Origin: Sergeia podlipaevii
Lineage: Eukaryota > Euglenozoa > Kinetoplastea > Trypanosomatida > Trypanosomatidae
Direction of reading: 5' to 3'
DNA: 64,000 nt
NCBI GenBank assembly: GCA_030849805.1
Contig: JASANZ010002275.1
Coordinates: 62,001 to 126,000, forward strand
Under the pieces are notes generated by a model. That model made no database searches, was not told where the DNA came from, and saw nothing but the letters and a program-made list of their open reading frames with translations. Positions 51,799 to 62,044 of the stretch are shown in pieces. Numbering within the stretch: the stretch's first letter is position 1; every line of letters starts with the position of its first letter. Both the position numbers and the translations under genes were made by a program.

Positions 51799-52659
51799 AT
51801 GCGCACTACACGTGCCTTGAGAGGCGCTGATGCAGTCACTTCAAGAATTTCAAAACCAATAGTCAAGGCCCCACCACCGCTGTCGCTCAAGCGTGCACGC
51901 AGTCCTTGCAAGTATGAACTGCAGTATAAGGAATTGGATCAACAGCGTGCGCAGCTTGAATCCAGCTTGGCACGCAAGGCGAGTGAGCTCGTTTCTCTTG
52001 AGCGCGGCATCCTCGACTTCTACCACACACGTTCCATCTGCTTCAAGGACCTAGCAGCAGCATCTGGTGGTGTGGATGCCAGGGGTTCTCAATTAATTGT
52101 CAATGCAGAAGAGAATAGGTCATCAGCAGGTACGGGTAGCGCAAGGGTCAATGCGTACGTTCAGAATAGCGAAATCAGTCAAGCACGGCAGCAACTGCAG
52201 CAGCTTTTGACGCGTCAAGCGGCTGAGATTGCGGTCATTGTGGGAAAGCTTGAAAAGATGGAATTGGACGTGGACACGCGTGTGATCAAGGGTAGTCTCG
52301 CTGCTGCACAGAAGGGGGTGGAGGTGGAGGAGAAGGCTCTCAAGGAGCTTGAGGCAGCAGTGGAGGAACAGAACGCGCTAGCAGAACAGCACAAGCGCGA
52401 GCTTGAAAAGGAAAATCGCGCACTAGAAGCTATTGAGCAAAACAAGCATGCCTGTCAGGAGCGCATGCGGGTGCTGGAGAAGAAGAAGCGTCGTCAGATG
52501 GAGAATGTGGGCAACACACGAGTAGAGCTGCAGCAGCTCAAAGGTGCCACAGATGGTGCCTTGGCTGAAGTGAAGCGACGCGAGGCTGTCATTGATGGAC
52601 TGCGGCACGAAATAGAGAGAAGACGAAACTTTCTAAAAAAGAGGAATCGTTTGACTTAA
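51799..52659 (+). CDS. Small coiled-coil protein of unknown function
   Basis: The 286-residue product has a basic N-terminus with a proline patch (APPPLSLKRARSP near 24-36), a first coiled coil (about 38-75, beginning KYELQYKELDQQRAQLES), a polar linker (85-130) and a long second coiled coil (about 135-275) rich in Glu, Lys, Ala and Leu heptads, ending in the basic tail RRRNFLKKRNRLT. There is no enzyme domain, signal peptide or membrane segment. It could be a structural subunit of a cytoskeletal, basal-body or kinetochore assembly, but such coiled coils are not diagnostic. The frame is open upstream to TTG at 51712, so a longer product without ATG cannot be excluded; 51799 is the first ATG. 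Confidence 0.75.
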   Translation: MRTTRALRGADAVTSRISKPIVKAPPPLSLKRARSPCKYELQYKELDQQRAQLESSLARKASELVSLERGILDFYHTRSICFKDLAAASGGVDARGSQLIVNAEENRSSAGTGSARVNAYVQNSEISQARQQLQQLLTRQAAEIAVIVGKLEKMELDVDTRVIKGSLAAAQKGVEVEEKALKELEAAVEEQNALAEQHKRELEKENRALEAIEQNKHACQERMRVLEKKKRRQMENVGNTRVELQQLKGATDGALAEVKRREAVIDGLRHEIERRRNFLKKRNRLT

Positions 52660-53352
52660 TTTTTGAGTTGTGGTTTCTATCTTTTTTTTCTCTCTCTCTT
52701 TTTCTTTGATGAGACAGTGAAGATCTGTTGTCTCTCTTGCTAAGAAGCGTAAGTCCCGCACACTTAGATTCAATTAGAAGAAATTGCCTGTTGCACACCC
52801 ATTTTGTTTTTTTCGTTCTATCACTTTTTTTTTTTACATGATTGAGTGCCTTTTAGAGTTATTTTTGGTTATCAGAAATAGTAAAACATTTATTATTTGG
52901 GCTGCATTGTTATTATTTTCTTCTTCTTCATCTTCATCTTGCATGGAAAGAAACTTACATTTTAACCAATTGCTTTGGACAGTATCATTGTGATAATGTA
53001 ATCTTTATAATATGTATTTCTACTTTCTTTGTGTCTTTTTTTTTTAATTTTCTTGTGTGTTTATCAATGTTAGATTATTTTTTTTAGTTTAAAAGGGGAA
53101 AAAGAAGGGGCTAAATATTCTTACTCTATATATAGAGAGAGAGTTTTTTTTGTCTGTTTGCTTCTTTGCTTGTGTGGCGAAAACTACTTTTTTTATTATT
53201 TGGTGTTTCTGTTCTTTCTTTGAGCTTCAGGTTCGCTCCTTTTTGAGTAGAAGTAAAAAAAAAAAGGAAGCTAAGTTGCATATACATATATTTGTACACT
53301 TGCAAACACGCATACACAATAAGCAGAGCCTCACTATTATTATCATTTTTGA

Positions 53353-53374
53353 GTGTGTGTGTGTGTGTGTGTGT
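53353..53374. repeat. (GT)n microsatellite
   Basis: Eleven GT units in the spacer upstream of the nucleoporin gene. Confidence 0.9.
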
Positions 53375-53488
53375 GGTGCGTCAACGTGTACACGTGTTAC
53401 ACAGTGGTTGCAACGACTTGACAAGAAAGAGAGAAACCTCCCTCTGAAAATAAGCAGACGTAGGCACTCACTTTGCGTGCGCGCTTTT

Positions 53489-53557
53489 GTTGTGGTTGCT
53501 TTTTTTTTCTTCCTTCTGGTGTTTTGTTATTTTCTGTCATCACCGTGTTGTGTTCAG
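53489..53557 (+). promoter_or_regulatory. Probable trans-splice acceptor for the nucleoporin gene
   Basis: A long T/C-rich tract ends in TTGTGTTCAG with AG at 53556-53557, leaving a 73-base 5' UTR with no ATG before 53631. Confidence 0.65.
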
Positions 53558-53630
53558 TCTAAGTTTTCATAGCGAAATCGGTGATAGACAGCACATAGAA
53601 AGAAAGCAAGAAAAGACACATTTTTTGATA

Positions 53631-56600
53631 ATGTTTGCGCAATCTGCTGCACAAACCGTAGCAGGAGGCGCTGTGGCAGGTCCCACACCACTGCCACATG
53701 TCACCAGCGGCTTAGGTGCATCTCAACCTGCGGCCTCCGCGACGGCAGCTGCCGCTGCTGCAAGTGTGACGACTGAGGTGTGTATTGATGATTTTATGAG
53801 CCGGCTTCAGAAAGCGATTGGCGAAGGCTCGCTGAATGATGTCATTGTTGGTGATATTAAGAGTCGCTTCTCGGAACCTTTTTCTAGCACCCCGAAGCCT
53901 GCCGTGAGCGGGATGACGGCACCAGCTGCAGCAGGCACTACAGGGCTGATGGGCAGCCAGGCGATGACGACGAAGATGCCTGGGCAGACAAACAGTTCCA
54001 CCTCTCTGTTTGGCAACGTGACGCACATCACATCCGCCGCGGAAACGCAGCAGAAGAACTCGAACGCTCATCATGTCCGCAGAGCAACTGAATTCCTCAA
54101 TGTACTTCTCATGTGCGAAAGTGGCTTTAACAATAGCTACGATATTGGCGTGCCAACGCAAGATCGCGAGGCTGCTGCTGGACTACACGCCGCCGTTGCC
54201 GCCGTTGCCACGGCGTCTGCTTCTAGCATTGTTGCGTACATCAAGAAGGTGGTGACCTCCAGCACGCTCACGTCTAGCATCTTCTCAGACACGCTCCAGA
54301 GCTATGTCGTAGTGCATACTAACGCACCAACAGAAGGCATTGACGGTAGTGCTAGCGGTGCCAAGCAGCCCACACACTCCAGCAATCCGGTTCTCCTTGC
54401 TGCGCAGTGTCTGTATGTTCTCACTCGCCACTTTCAGATGCAGCCAGCCTTTGTTAAAGACGTCCTTGAGTTGATTGATCTTATCCTTGAGCAGATTAAG
54501 GTTGACATGAACGGACGCGATATCCGCTTCAGTCTTTTTCGTGATGCCCCCGAAACAGCTCCCGTGTGCTCGCTTACCTGGCTCGCTGTGTTTTCATGCG
54601 TTAACGCCTTGACTACATGGAAGAAGCTTCGCTCCATCAGCACTGGAAAACTTGAAGCAAATGCACTGCTGCGCTCTGACGTGGGTACCGCTGTGGGCAA
54701 CGCGATTCGTGCGATGCGCTACAAGTATGAAATCCACAGTATGTCAGCAGACAACGATGGCGCTTCGTTTTTGCCCACATCGCTTGGCGGAGCACTCGGA
54801 TCCGCTGCAGCAGCAGCAGCAGCAGCGGGAGCAGGTAATATGTTGGGCAGCAGCCTTGCGGGTGGACGTCCCTCTCTGCGAGCCGATGGAAAGATACTTG
54901 GAGGCTATGGTAACCCCGCCTGTCGCTGGCTTGCCGTGGTGGAGGGTTTCATCAGTATTCTCACCCTTGCTGAAGGATGCTTTCTGCGATCCAAGGGCGA
55001 TGATAAGGGATATGATAAGGCGATGGAGGCCTTCCTCGGTGACCGTGAGACGAACCGCACAACCATGGTTCGTGGCAAGGTGACGAAGCGCATGGTGCAG
55101 CTGGCGCCATCACCGGCCACGCTTTACATACCCATTGAGTACGTCTACATTGCACCGTACGAAATTTTGTCTTATCTCTTTGACGATATGCTCCCCCTAC
55201 TCCGCCACCTTGCCGAGCTGGAGGTCAACTCGTGCGTGCGCTATGTGAATCAGCTTCAACAACTGGATGAGCTTCCACGGCATTTGGGAAACGCTGCTGG
55301 GTGGTATCGTGTCGGCACCAACGGTATGCTAGTCTACGGAACCAACAACAACAACAGTGAGGAGAATGGCGCAGTTGGTGCTTCGGCAGCAATGACTGCG
55401 GGTGGCAAGGCAGCAGCGTCAACCTTTACTTCAGAGATGGCTCATACCCTTGAGTGCCTTGCAGTGTGTCTTGCTAATCTCCCCCCGGAAGTTCTGAACC
55501 CCGATCTAGACGCTGACTGCGCGGCGACCTTCTTTATTTTTCGCAACTGCGTCAAGCACATGTCCCAGATCTTCAAGGTGCAGCGAGGGGCTTCAGTGCT
55601 TTGGGAGAACTTTACCCTTAAGCTCGTCACCCAATTTGTGAGTGTGTTGACGATGATTGCACGTAACCCGCAGTACATTGAACGCGTGGTTGCTACGCTT
55701 TCTGGTGCTCAAGCCGAGTGTGAAGAAATGCAGTGGGGAAGCCTCATCACTCAAGCTCTCGAGTGTGCTGGGTTTAATACCAGCGGCGGTGGCTCAGGAG
55801 GTATGATGATGCAGGGTTTGATGATGTCTGGCACCACCACAGAGGACATGTATATGGACAGAAATTGCGGAAGTGGCATTGCCAGTATGAAGCAGCAAGG
55901 TGGTGCTGTACATCGTCAGTTTACGCGCGACCACAGCTTCTGCTGCCAACGTGAATTCATCTCGTGCTTCTTTCTTTTCCTTCGTCAGATGTTTACCCAC
56001 CCGACGCTTCGCCACGCTGTGCGCGAGTACCTCTCGCTCGAGCTCTCCCTCTCTTTTATCTTTGCACCTCGCGTGAGTCAGTCGATGCTCGGTAGTACAC
56101 TTTCTCTTATCTCCGCGCTGATCACCGACGCCACAGACGCGGCGCTTGTGTGGAACTTTCTTGAACAGCACCGACTCCTTCAGGCACCTCAGTTTAATAT
56201 TGCCGCCGCGGCAGCAATGACCACTGGAGCTGGCAAGGAGGTCGGTGCGTACTTCACCGATGCGCGCGGCGTGCCGCGATACAACACAGGCCGTTCTGAG
56301 AAGAACGGCAGCGCGGCGACTACTGCGTACCACGACGAGACCTTCTCGCTCGTTGGGCACTGTCAATACGAGTGCACGCAGGGCACCTATAGTATCACTA
56401 TTGGCTTTCTCAATCTCATGATCGCGTTGTTCCGCTACGACACTCCATCCATGTCCAACTATGCTACGTACACCGGAGTTGCCAACTTTATCGCTCAGGA
56501 TATCTTTCGCGGTGTGTGCCGTCGTGCCTTTGCTGATGAACAGGAGCGCTACTCGGTCCTGGCTCTGGCTGCAGCTGCGCTTCGTCAGTCCCTGCTTGTG

Positions 56601-59600
56601 CGCTTCACTTCTGAAGGGCCAGGAGCTGTGATTCCCTTCACCACCATTATGGCGACCAGCAAAGCCCCCAACGATGTGTTGGGTGAGGCCCTAACGCTCG
56701 TTCTCAGGGCCAGCACCGCACCGTACGAGCTCATGAGTCATCAGCGTGCCGCCGTTCGTCAGTGTCTGCGACTTATTATCGCTGCAATCCACGCTGCGCA
56801 GGCACAAAGACTCGAGATTTTCTCCTTTGACACACGCACTATCCAGAATGTCTCACTCGCCCTCAACCTTATGGCGCTCTGCGGTACGGGCGACAGCCAG
56901 CTCATCAACGCCGTGCTGGAGCTTCTCTTGCTGTTTCCGCATGCTACCATGACGCAAGCCTCACGTTTGTGGCACGCCGACTCCGCACGATTTGCTAATG
57001 TGATCTCAACTTTTGCAGTGATTCTTCATCCTGGTGCCCATGTGCCACCCACCATCATGGCTCCGCCCGAGCTTGCTATTCTCGACTACGATAGCCACCA
57101 GGTCTCCCCACCCACTCCAGAGGCGTGTGCGGCGGGGAGCGCTTCTCTTGTGTTGGATCTGCTTATCGAGCATGCCTCTATTCCTGAGCCATCGACGACT
57201 GCGTGGCTGTGCGGCTTCTATGCCGCCATTGCGACTAGCTTTGCTTCCGGTGGCGCTAATGACACGTCCATGACGGCAAAAGGTGTCACCAACACGGCTG
57301 TGTTGAACTCAATCCTTACCGGCGCATCCAGTCGAGAAGTGGAACAGGAGAACCCCACCCTCACGGTCAAGTATGTCAAACTGCTCTACGTGCTGCGTGC
57401 CAACCGGCTCTATGGCGCTGGCATTGTGCGCAACTTTATCTCAATTGGCAGCCAGTCCTTATTTCTTCGTCTCCAGCAGTTCCGTCCGGATCAATGCAGT
57501 CCCATTGTGTTGCTGAGCAAGTACGCCTACGTGCTCAAGCTCCTCGCGCTTGAGGCATGTTACGCCTACCATCACACACCTGAGCAACTCTGCGTCGATC
57601 GCATGACAATCTCCTCTATCCCAATTGAGGTACTGCTTTCGTTGCTGTCCCCTAGCGATATTGTCGATGACGCGAGTGCGGCTGCGGCGGCCCTGAGCAA
57701 CCATAGCGGGCAGGGAGGCGACAAAGACAAGGAGGGAGACATTGGCACACACACTCTGCTGAGCCGTGAGCGGTCCGCCGACATCACTCAGTGGCTTACA
57801 CAGGCCCTCCGCAAGCTGCCCACTTTCCCCACATGTGGACCCATTTCGGCCGCATCTACTTTTGGAAGTACGATGGGCAATATGTACGTTGCGCGAGCGG
57901 CAGACGGCGTTGTGCAGTTCAATATTAAGTGGATTTACGATGCTCTTCAGCTCGAACAGGTGCGTCACCAACTGCCTCTTCTCACCATGTCCGAGCTGCG
58001 CGAGAGGCTCATGCCCTATATTGAAGCTAACGAGTGCTTTCTCGTGTACGCCTCCGCGGTGAACTTTGTTGAGGGATGGTGCCAGCTGGTGGACATCTCA
58101 TGCTCGGTCGTGAAGGGGATTCCTCTTGATCGGATGCGTCAGCTGGTCACGAGCATTTTGGCTGGCATGGATGCGACCTCTACGATGACTGTGGCGGCAC
58201 AGGAGCAGGTAGCATACCGTCTCTGCAGCACCTTGACTACTATCGTTGCTCAACTCAAGCAGCGTGTGCAGGAAGTTGGTCGTACTTACGCTCTCAACGC
58301 TGGTGATGCAGTAGCGTCAATTACGGATGCTGACAACACCATGAGGCCCCCTCCTGCCATCAGCCAACGCAACCGCCGTTCGGGTATTATTGATGCCTCT
58401 ACAGCTGGAGTCGCCGAATCAGCGATGCGTACGATGCAGTACCGATCTGCTACTGCCGCTGGCGCCACAAACGGCGCAGGTGGTGCCTCTTCCTCTATTT
58501 CTGTCATGGAACTACAGGCGCGCCAGAACGCACGGCGGCGGCCACGCTCCGCCGGCGGCAGCAGTCGAAGTATCTTTGCCACAGTGGCGGGGGATCGGAG
58601 CAACATGCTGTCAGTCATGTCTCGTGCCCAGGGCACTCACGGAACCACAGGCATCTATAGGAGCGAAACGGATGGCGATGTTTGCCAGGAGTACGACTAC
58701 GTCGCTGCAGAAGGCGCGGCTAACCAGGCACTTTTGAGACCTCTTGTGGCAGCCACCGTCAGCTGGGGAGCCCGCATCGCGCCTGTGCGCACCGATCTCT
58801 ATGCTAGCCTTCTCTGTCTCTCCATGATTCCCGGTGTTACCATCGACGATATCGCCGTTTATCGCGCTCAAGGCGCGCTTTTTGCCCTCCTCACCGATGA
58901 TATCTGCTCTCCGCCTGCGACTGCGGCCGGTGGGATCAACGCAGGCTTGCTACAGAGCGCCGTGACGCTCCTCGTGCACCTTCTGCAGACCTCTCCCACT
59001 CTCTGCGATTCGTTCTGTAACGCGAGTGAGGGCTCCACGGATGGTCTTGGGCCGCTTCCCATACGCTGCGCTCAAGCCCTCCTGAAGAACGTTGATGTTT
59101 CTATTTTGGGGTTTATTACGCGCGGCGGGTGCGAACTCGGCCCAACGCTGTGGCTCATGCGCGGTGTATTTGACTTTCTTTCTGTGATCTCTCAGCAGCA
59201 TGCGCCACAGGTGCTCCGTGGCAACTTGGTTGATCTTTGTCTCTCGATGGAAAGCTGGTCGCAGAGCTCACAGGCTATTTTGGGTCATACAGATGAAGCA
59301 ACGGAGAGACTCGCGCCAGGCGCAAAGCTGGGGCAGAACAAGGAACTGCTGAAGCGTCTTCTTCTAGGAACAGTACGATGGTTCAACGTGATGTTTATCG
59401 CAGTTGGAGATGCACCAACATTTGTATATCAAATGCAGGACTTTGTGCGTATGTGCCGCCAGCTCATTGAGTACGTGCTACACTCACCTGTGGCAAACCT
59501 GCACATGCAGCGCATTACAAGCGTCAGCTTGACCCTTTACGCAGAGCTCACAGAGCTGTTGAGGGGCCTGTCTGCTTCTTTTTTAACAGAGGAGTGCCGT

Positions 59601-61046
59601 GTTTTGGTGCGTGAGATGGCGCTGCCGGAGCTGCTTCTCACGTTTGCTGCAAGCGACTTCACCGACGCAAACATCTTCAAGCACGATGCGACGACCACGT
59701 TGAGCAGTGAAGATGTGATCGGGCACGATAACATCCAGGCCGCACTTGCGCTCTCTCTTCTCAATGGGGCACCCGCAAGCGACACGCATAGGGACCTCAT
59801 CGCGCTCACTGTGCGCAACCTCACCCACTTTTTGTTGCGCTCTGAATATGGACTCCGTGAGCGCGGCAGCGGGGCGGACCAAGAAGGCTCACCGTTTCCT
59901 ATGATGCGCTACAACGCTGACTACGTGGACATAATGGTTCGCGTTGTGTTTGAGGTGGCCGCTCGCATTGAATTTAGCGTGAGCGCCAGCGGAGGTGGCA
60001 ACAATAGCGCTGGCAACAGTAGCGCCGGAGGGGTAGTAGTGACAGCAGCAGCAGCGCGTTCTTCGGTGGCTGCTGGCGCTGTGGAGCTACATGAGTTCCA
60101 GTTAGAGTGCTATATTTACGCGCTGCATGCCGCGGTGTGCTTGTTGCACTCCTTTGCGCTTCCTCTGCCAGGCGGTGCTCATCGGAATGGCACCACATTT
60201 TCGGCTTACCTCGCTACTATCCCACTTGCTGACATGTTAGCTGCGCTGCAGCACGCGCAAGCAGCTGTGTACAGCTTGCGCAACCTCAACGCCGACTACC
60301 GCGCCGGGCTTGCTGTGCAGCAGCAGGCCTCTGGAAACTGGGCAATCCGCGCGGCGAGCTCTCTGAGCAACAACATGGCCCGGTCTCTAGTAGCCGCATC
60401 GGAGAGCGCCGCTAAGAATCAGCAGCAGCAGCAGCAGCGTCGTGGGGCTGGCCGACGTGATTTGGCAGCCGGCACAGAAAGTGCCATGTCGCGTACGCTT
60501 CTTATGGACGGAAGCGCACCACCAACGCCCTTGACATCTGCGTTCCCTTCTGGTGCAGGGCCGTTCGGAGTTACGAATCGCGGAAAGGAGAAGCCGCGTG
60601 GCGCAGGAATGGGAAGTGCTGTGGAGGGGTCACCTGGAGCGGCCACGTCGCGCGACCGGAGCTACACGAACCGACTTTCAACTGTTTCTCCCAATTACTG
60701 CACACACGGAGGAGCAGAGAGCCCCACGGCGCTCTCTATGGAGGTCAACAACGGCACACAGCGGTTGGCAGATGTACGCCTGGTGGAGAGCGGTGACATG
60801 GCGATGGCGGCGGACACTACGATTGGAGCTCTGCTTCCTTCGGCTATTGAAGATGCGACGGTGCTGCAAAGCGTGGTGATGGACGTGACGGGAGCTGGTG
60901 CCATGACGGATCCTGATGAATGGGTTCGCTCGGCACCAGCGAGCTGGCAGGAGGTGCTTCAGGTGGAAAACGCAGTGCGGAACGTGAAGATCTCTATTGC
61001 AAACGCGATCCGCGCTGTGAGGGCTGCCGTGGAAACTGACAAGTGA
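53631..61046 (+). CDS. Nup205/Nup192-like inner-ring scaffold nucleoporin
   Basis: The 2471-residue product is an almost wholly helical alpha-solenoid with Ala/Gly/Ser-rich inserts. The best family evidence is at about 908-975: an acidic/polar lead, then GTYSITIGFLNLMIALF, a loop, and FIAQDIFRGVCRRAFADEQE with a following helix. This copies the 'YP.T.gFl.Li..L ... flrd.vf..f..r.y....ekw' segment shared by Nup205/Nup192 and Nup188, which stiffen the inner ring of the nuclear pore. Length also fits; Nup205 has about 2000 residues, and kinetoplastids have large equivalents. The N-terminal 60 residues and about 2240-2400 are low-complexity (Gln run near 2263, one isolated FG), not true FG-repeat regions. 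Choice between the Nup205 and Nup188 branches is uncertain. The frame opens at TTG 53487; 53631 is the first ATG. Confidence 0.72.
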   Translation: MFAQSAAQTVAGGAVAGPTPLPHVTSGLGASQPAASATAAAAAASVTTEVCIDDFMSRLQKAIGEGSLNDVIVGDIKSRFSEPFSSTPKPAVSGMTAPAAAGTTGLMGSQAMTTKMPGQTNSSTSLFGNVTHITSAAETQQKNSNAHHVRRATEFLNVLLMCESGFNNSYDIGVPTQDREAAAGLHAAVAAVATASASSIVAYIKKVVTSSTLTSSIFSDTLQSYVVVHTNAPTEGIDGSASGAKQPTHSSNPVLLAAQCLYVLTRHFQMQPAFVKDVLELIDLILEQIKVDMNGRDIRFSLFRDAPETAPVCSLTWLAVFSCVNALTTWKKLRSISTGKLEANALLRSDVGTAVGNAIRAMRYKYEIHSMSADNDGASFLPTSLGGALGSAAAAAAAAGAGNMLGSSLAGGRPSLRADGKILGGYGNPACRWLAVVEGFISILTLAEGCFLRSKGDDKGYDKAMEAFLGDRETNRTTMVRGKVTKRMVQLAPSPATLYIPIEYVYIAPYEILSYLFDDMLPLLRHLAELEVNSCVRYVNQLQQLDELPRHLGNAAGWYRVGTNGMLVYGTNNNNSEENGAVGASAAMTAGGKAAASTFTSEMAHTLECLAVCLANLPPEVLNPDLDADCAATFFIFRNCVKHMSQIFKVQRGASVLWENFTLKLVTQFVSVLTMIARNPQYIERVVATLSGAQAECEEMQWGSLITQALECAGFNTSGGGSGGMMMQGLMMSGTTTEDMYMDRNCGSGIASMKQQGGAVHRQFTRDHSFCCQREFISCFFLFLRQMFTHPTLRHAVREYLSLELSLSFIFAPRVSQSMLGSTLSLISALITDATDAALVWNFLEQHRLLQAPQFNIAAAAAMTTGAGKEVGAYFTDARGVPRYNTGRSEKNGSAATTAYHDETFSLVGHCQYECTQGTYSITIGFLNLMIALFRYDTPSMSNYATYTGVANFIAQDIFRGVCRRAFADEQERYSVLALAAAALRQSLLVRFTSEGPGAVIPFTTIMATSKAPNDVLGEALTLVLRASTAPYELMSHQRAAVRQCLRLIIAAIHAAQAQRLEIFSFDTRTIQNVSLALNLMALCGTGDSQLINAVLELLLLFPHATMTQASRLWHADSARFANVISTFAVILHPGAHVPPTIMAPPELAILDYDSHQVSPPTPEACAAGSASLVLDLLIEHASIPEPSTTAWLCGFYAAIATSFASGGANDTSMTAKGVTNTAVLNSILTGASSREVEQENPTLTVKYVKLLYVLRANRLYGAGIVRNFISIGSQSLFLRLQQFRPDQCSPIVLLSKYAYVLKLLALEACYAYHHTPEQLCVDRMTISSIPIEVLLSLLSPSDIVDDASAAAAALSNHSGQGGDKDKEGDIGTHTLLSRERSADITQWLTQALRKLPTFPTCGPISAASTFGSTMGNMYVARAADGVVQFNIKWIYDALQLEQVRHQLPLLTMSELRERLMPYIEANECFLVYASAVNFVEGWCQLVDISCSVVKGIPLDRMRQLVTSILAGMDATSTMTVAAQEQVAYRLCSTLTTIVAQLKQRVQEVGRTYALNAGDAVASITDADNTMRPPPAISQRNRRSGIIDASTAGVAESAMRTMQYRSATAAGATNGAGGASSSISVMELQARQNARRRPRSAGGSSRSIFATVAGDRSNMLSVMSRAQGTHGTTGIYRSETDGDVCQEYDYVAAEGAANQALLRPLVAATVSWGARIAPVRTDLYASLLCLSMIPGVTIDDIAVYRAQGALFALLTDDICSPPATAAGGINAGLLQSAVTLLVHLLQTSPTLCDSFCNASEGSTDGLGPLPIRCAQALLKNVDVSILGFITRGGCELGPTLWLMRGVFDFLSVISQQHAPQVLRGNLVDLCLSMESWSQSSQAILGHTDEATERLAPGAKLGQNKELLKRLLLGTVRWFNVMFIAVGDAPTFVYQMQDFVRMCRQLIEYVLHSPVANLHMQRITSVSLTLYAELTELLRGLSASFLTEECRVLVREMALPELLLTFAASDFTDANIFKHDATTTLSSEDVIGHDNIQAALALSLLNGAPASDTHRDLIALTVRNLTHFLLRSEYGLRERGSGADQEGSPFPMMRYNADYVDIMVRVVFEVAARIEFSVSASGGGNNSAGNSSAGGVVVTAAAARSSVAAGAVELHEFQLECYIYALHAAVCLLHSFALPLPGGAHRNGTTFSAYLATIPLADMLAALQHAQAAVYSLRNLNADYRAGLAVQQQASGNWAIRAASSLSNNMARSLVAASESAAKNQQQQQQRRGAGRRDLAAGTESAMSRTLLMDGSAPPTPLTSAFPSGAGPFGVTNRGKEKPRGAGMGSAVEGSPGAATSRDRSYTNRLSTVSPNYCTHGGAESPTALSMEVNNGTQRLADVRLVESGDMAMAADTTIGALLPSAIEDATVLQSVVMDVTGAGAMTDPDEWVRSAPASWQEVLQVENAVRNVKISIANAIRAVRAAVETDK

Positions 61047-61357
61047 GGTTTGTTGTCGTTACATCTTTCTTTCTTTTTTTTCTATCATCAGATATATATA
61101 CGCATGAGATTGAAGATAAGCAATCATGCTAGCATATCATTTTTTTTTCTTGTAACTTGTTGTTGTTGCTTTATGTGTGCGTGTGCATTTATGAGTCTGT
61201 TGACGCTGTAGTGTCGCGACGCGAATGTTTTACATCACTTCCGAACACCAAAGTTAGCTACTGCGTACGGCACAGCACCACTGTCTGACTGTAACGAAAC
61301 CACTAAAATTTTTATTGTTAATAACAGATGTCGCTAATTCTTACTTTTTATTATTGG

Positions 61358-61379
61358 TGTTGTTGTTGTTGTTGTTGTT
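61358..61379. repeat. (TTG)n microsatellite
   Basis: Seven TTG/TGT units in the presumed 3' UTR of the nucleoporin gene. Confidence 0.85.
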
Positions 61380-61950
61380 ATGAGATTACTGGGAATGTCT
61401 GGTGAAGGCGAACCAAAGAAGAGAGGGGAGAGATGCAGAAGGGGAAAGCAAGAGTAGAGGTGCTGTTGCAGATATAGACCTCCCTTATCCTGTTCTATCT
61501 CATGTCTCTCTTTTGTGAAAGTCTGTGAGTTACTGCAATAGGGGATTGAGAGAGTGCCATAGATACTACCATTCCTCTTTCTCTATGCATGACGCTTTGG
61601 TATTTCACTTTTTTTCCATTCATTTCATAGCGTCTAAATAGACTTTGGAAATTATTTAAAAAAGAAAATCTTCAAACTCGCAAAGAAACGCTCTTTTTTT
61701 ATGTCGTACGGTCTACGGGAATTGCCAAATTTGTTGCATAGGAAAAGGGAAGTTAGTGCTTACATCTCCTTATTTTTCCAGCCAACAGATGTAATGAAAT
61801 GCCTCCATTTTCTTTTGGCATATGCTGTGCTTATTTTTACGCTCTTTCTCTCCCTTTCCCTCTCTTTCTATTTTTTTCCGTTCGCTCATATATGCGTATT
61901 GATCAGAAAGCATTCACGTGTGCATGTGAGTATATACGCATTGCACCGCT

Positions 61951-61999
61951 TCATATTTTTTTATTATTTTATTCTATTGCTTTCCAAAAACTGATTCAG
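61951..61999 (+). promoter_or_regulatory. Probable trans-splice acceptor for the right-edge gene
   Basis: A T-rich tract is followed by CTGATTCAG with AG at 61998-61999; the first ATG after it is at 62045. Confidence 0.55.
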
Positions 62000-62044
62000 T
62001 GGCGAACGTGCTACATCCCAACAAACAATTGCAAATCGGGGCTT

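Larger units (their letters stand above)
52660..53630 (+). other. Spacer before the nucleoporin gene
   Basis: Nearly 1 kb of AT-rich sequence with T runs, a TATATATAGAGAGAGAG patch near 53126-53141 and a (GT)n run. The nucleoporin frame is open back to 53487 but without ATG. No RNA gene is seen. Confidence 0.6.
61047..62044 (+). other. Spacer before the right-edge gene
   Basis: One kilobase of spacer with TTG repeats, a purine-rich patch near 61415-61460 and CT-rich tracts near 61845-61880. A 97-codon frame at 61701-61994 is hydrophobic and T-rich; I do not accept it as a gene. No RNA gene is recognised. Confidence 0.6.

Noticed and set aside
53487..53630. Hydrophobic 48-residue extension of the nucleoporin, looking like a signal peptide
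   Set aside because: Starts at TTG and is the translation of the splice-acceptor pyrimidine tract; a nucleoporin needs no signal peptide.
55794..56366. 190-codon antisense frame inside the nucleoporin gene
   Set aside because: Shadow frame opposite a conserved part of the sense protein.
61701..61994. 97-codon hydrophobic frame resembling a small membrane protein
   Set aside because: Hydrophobicity comes from T and CT runs that include the acceptor of the next gene; no stable codon pattern.
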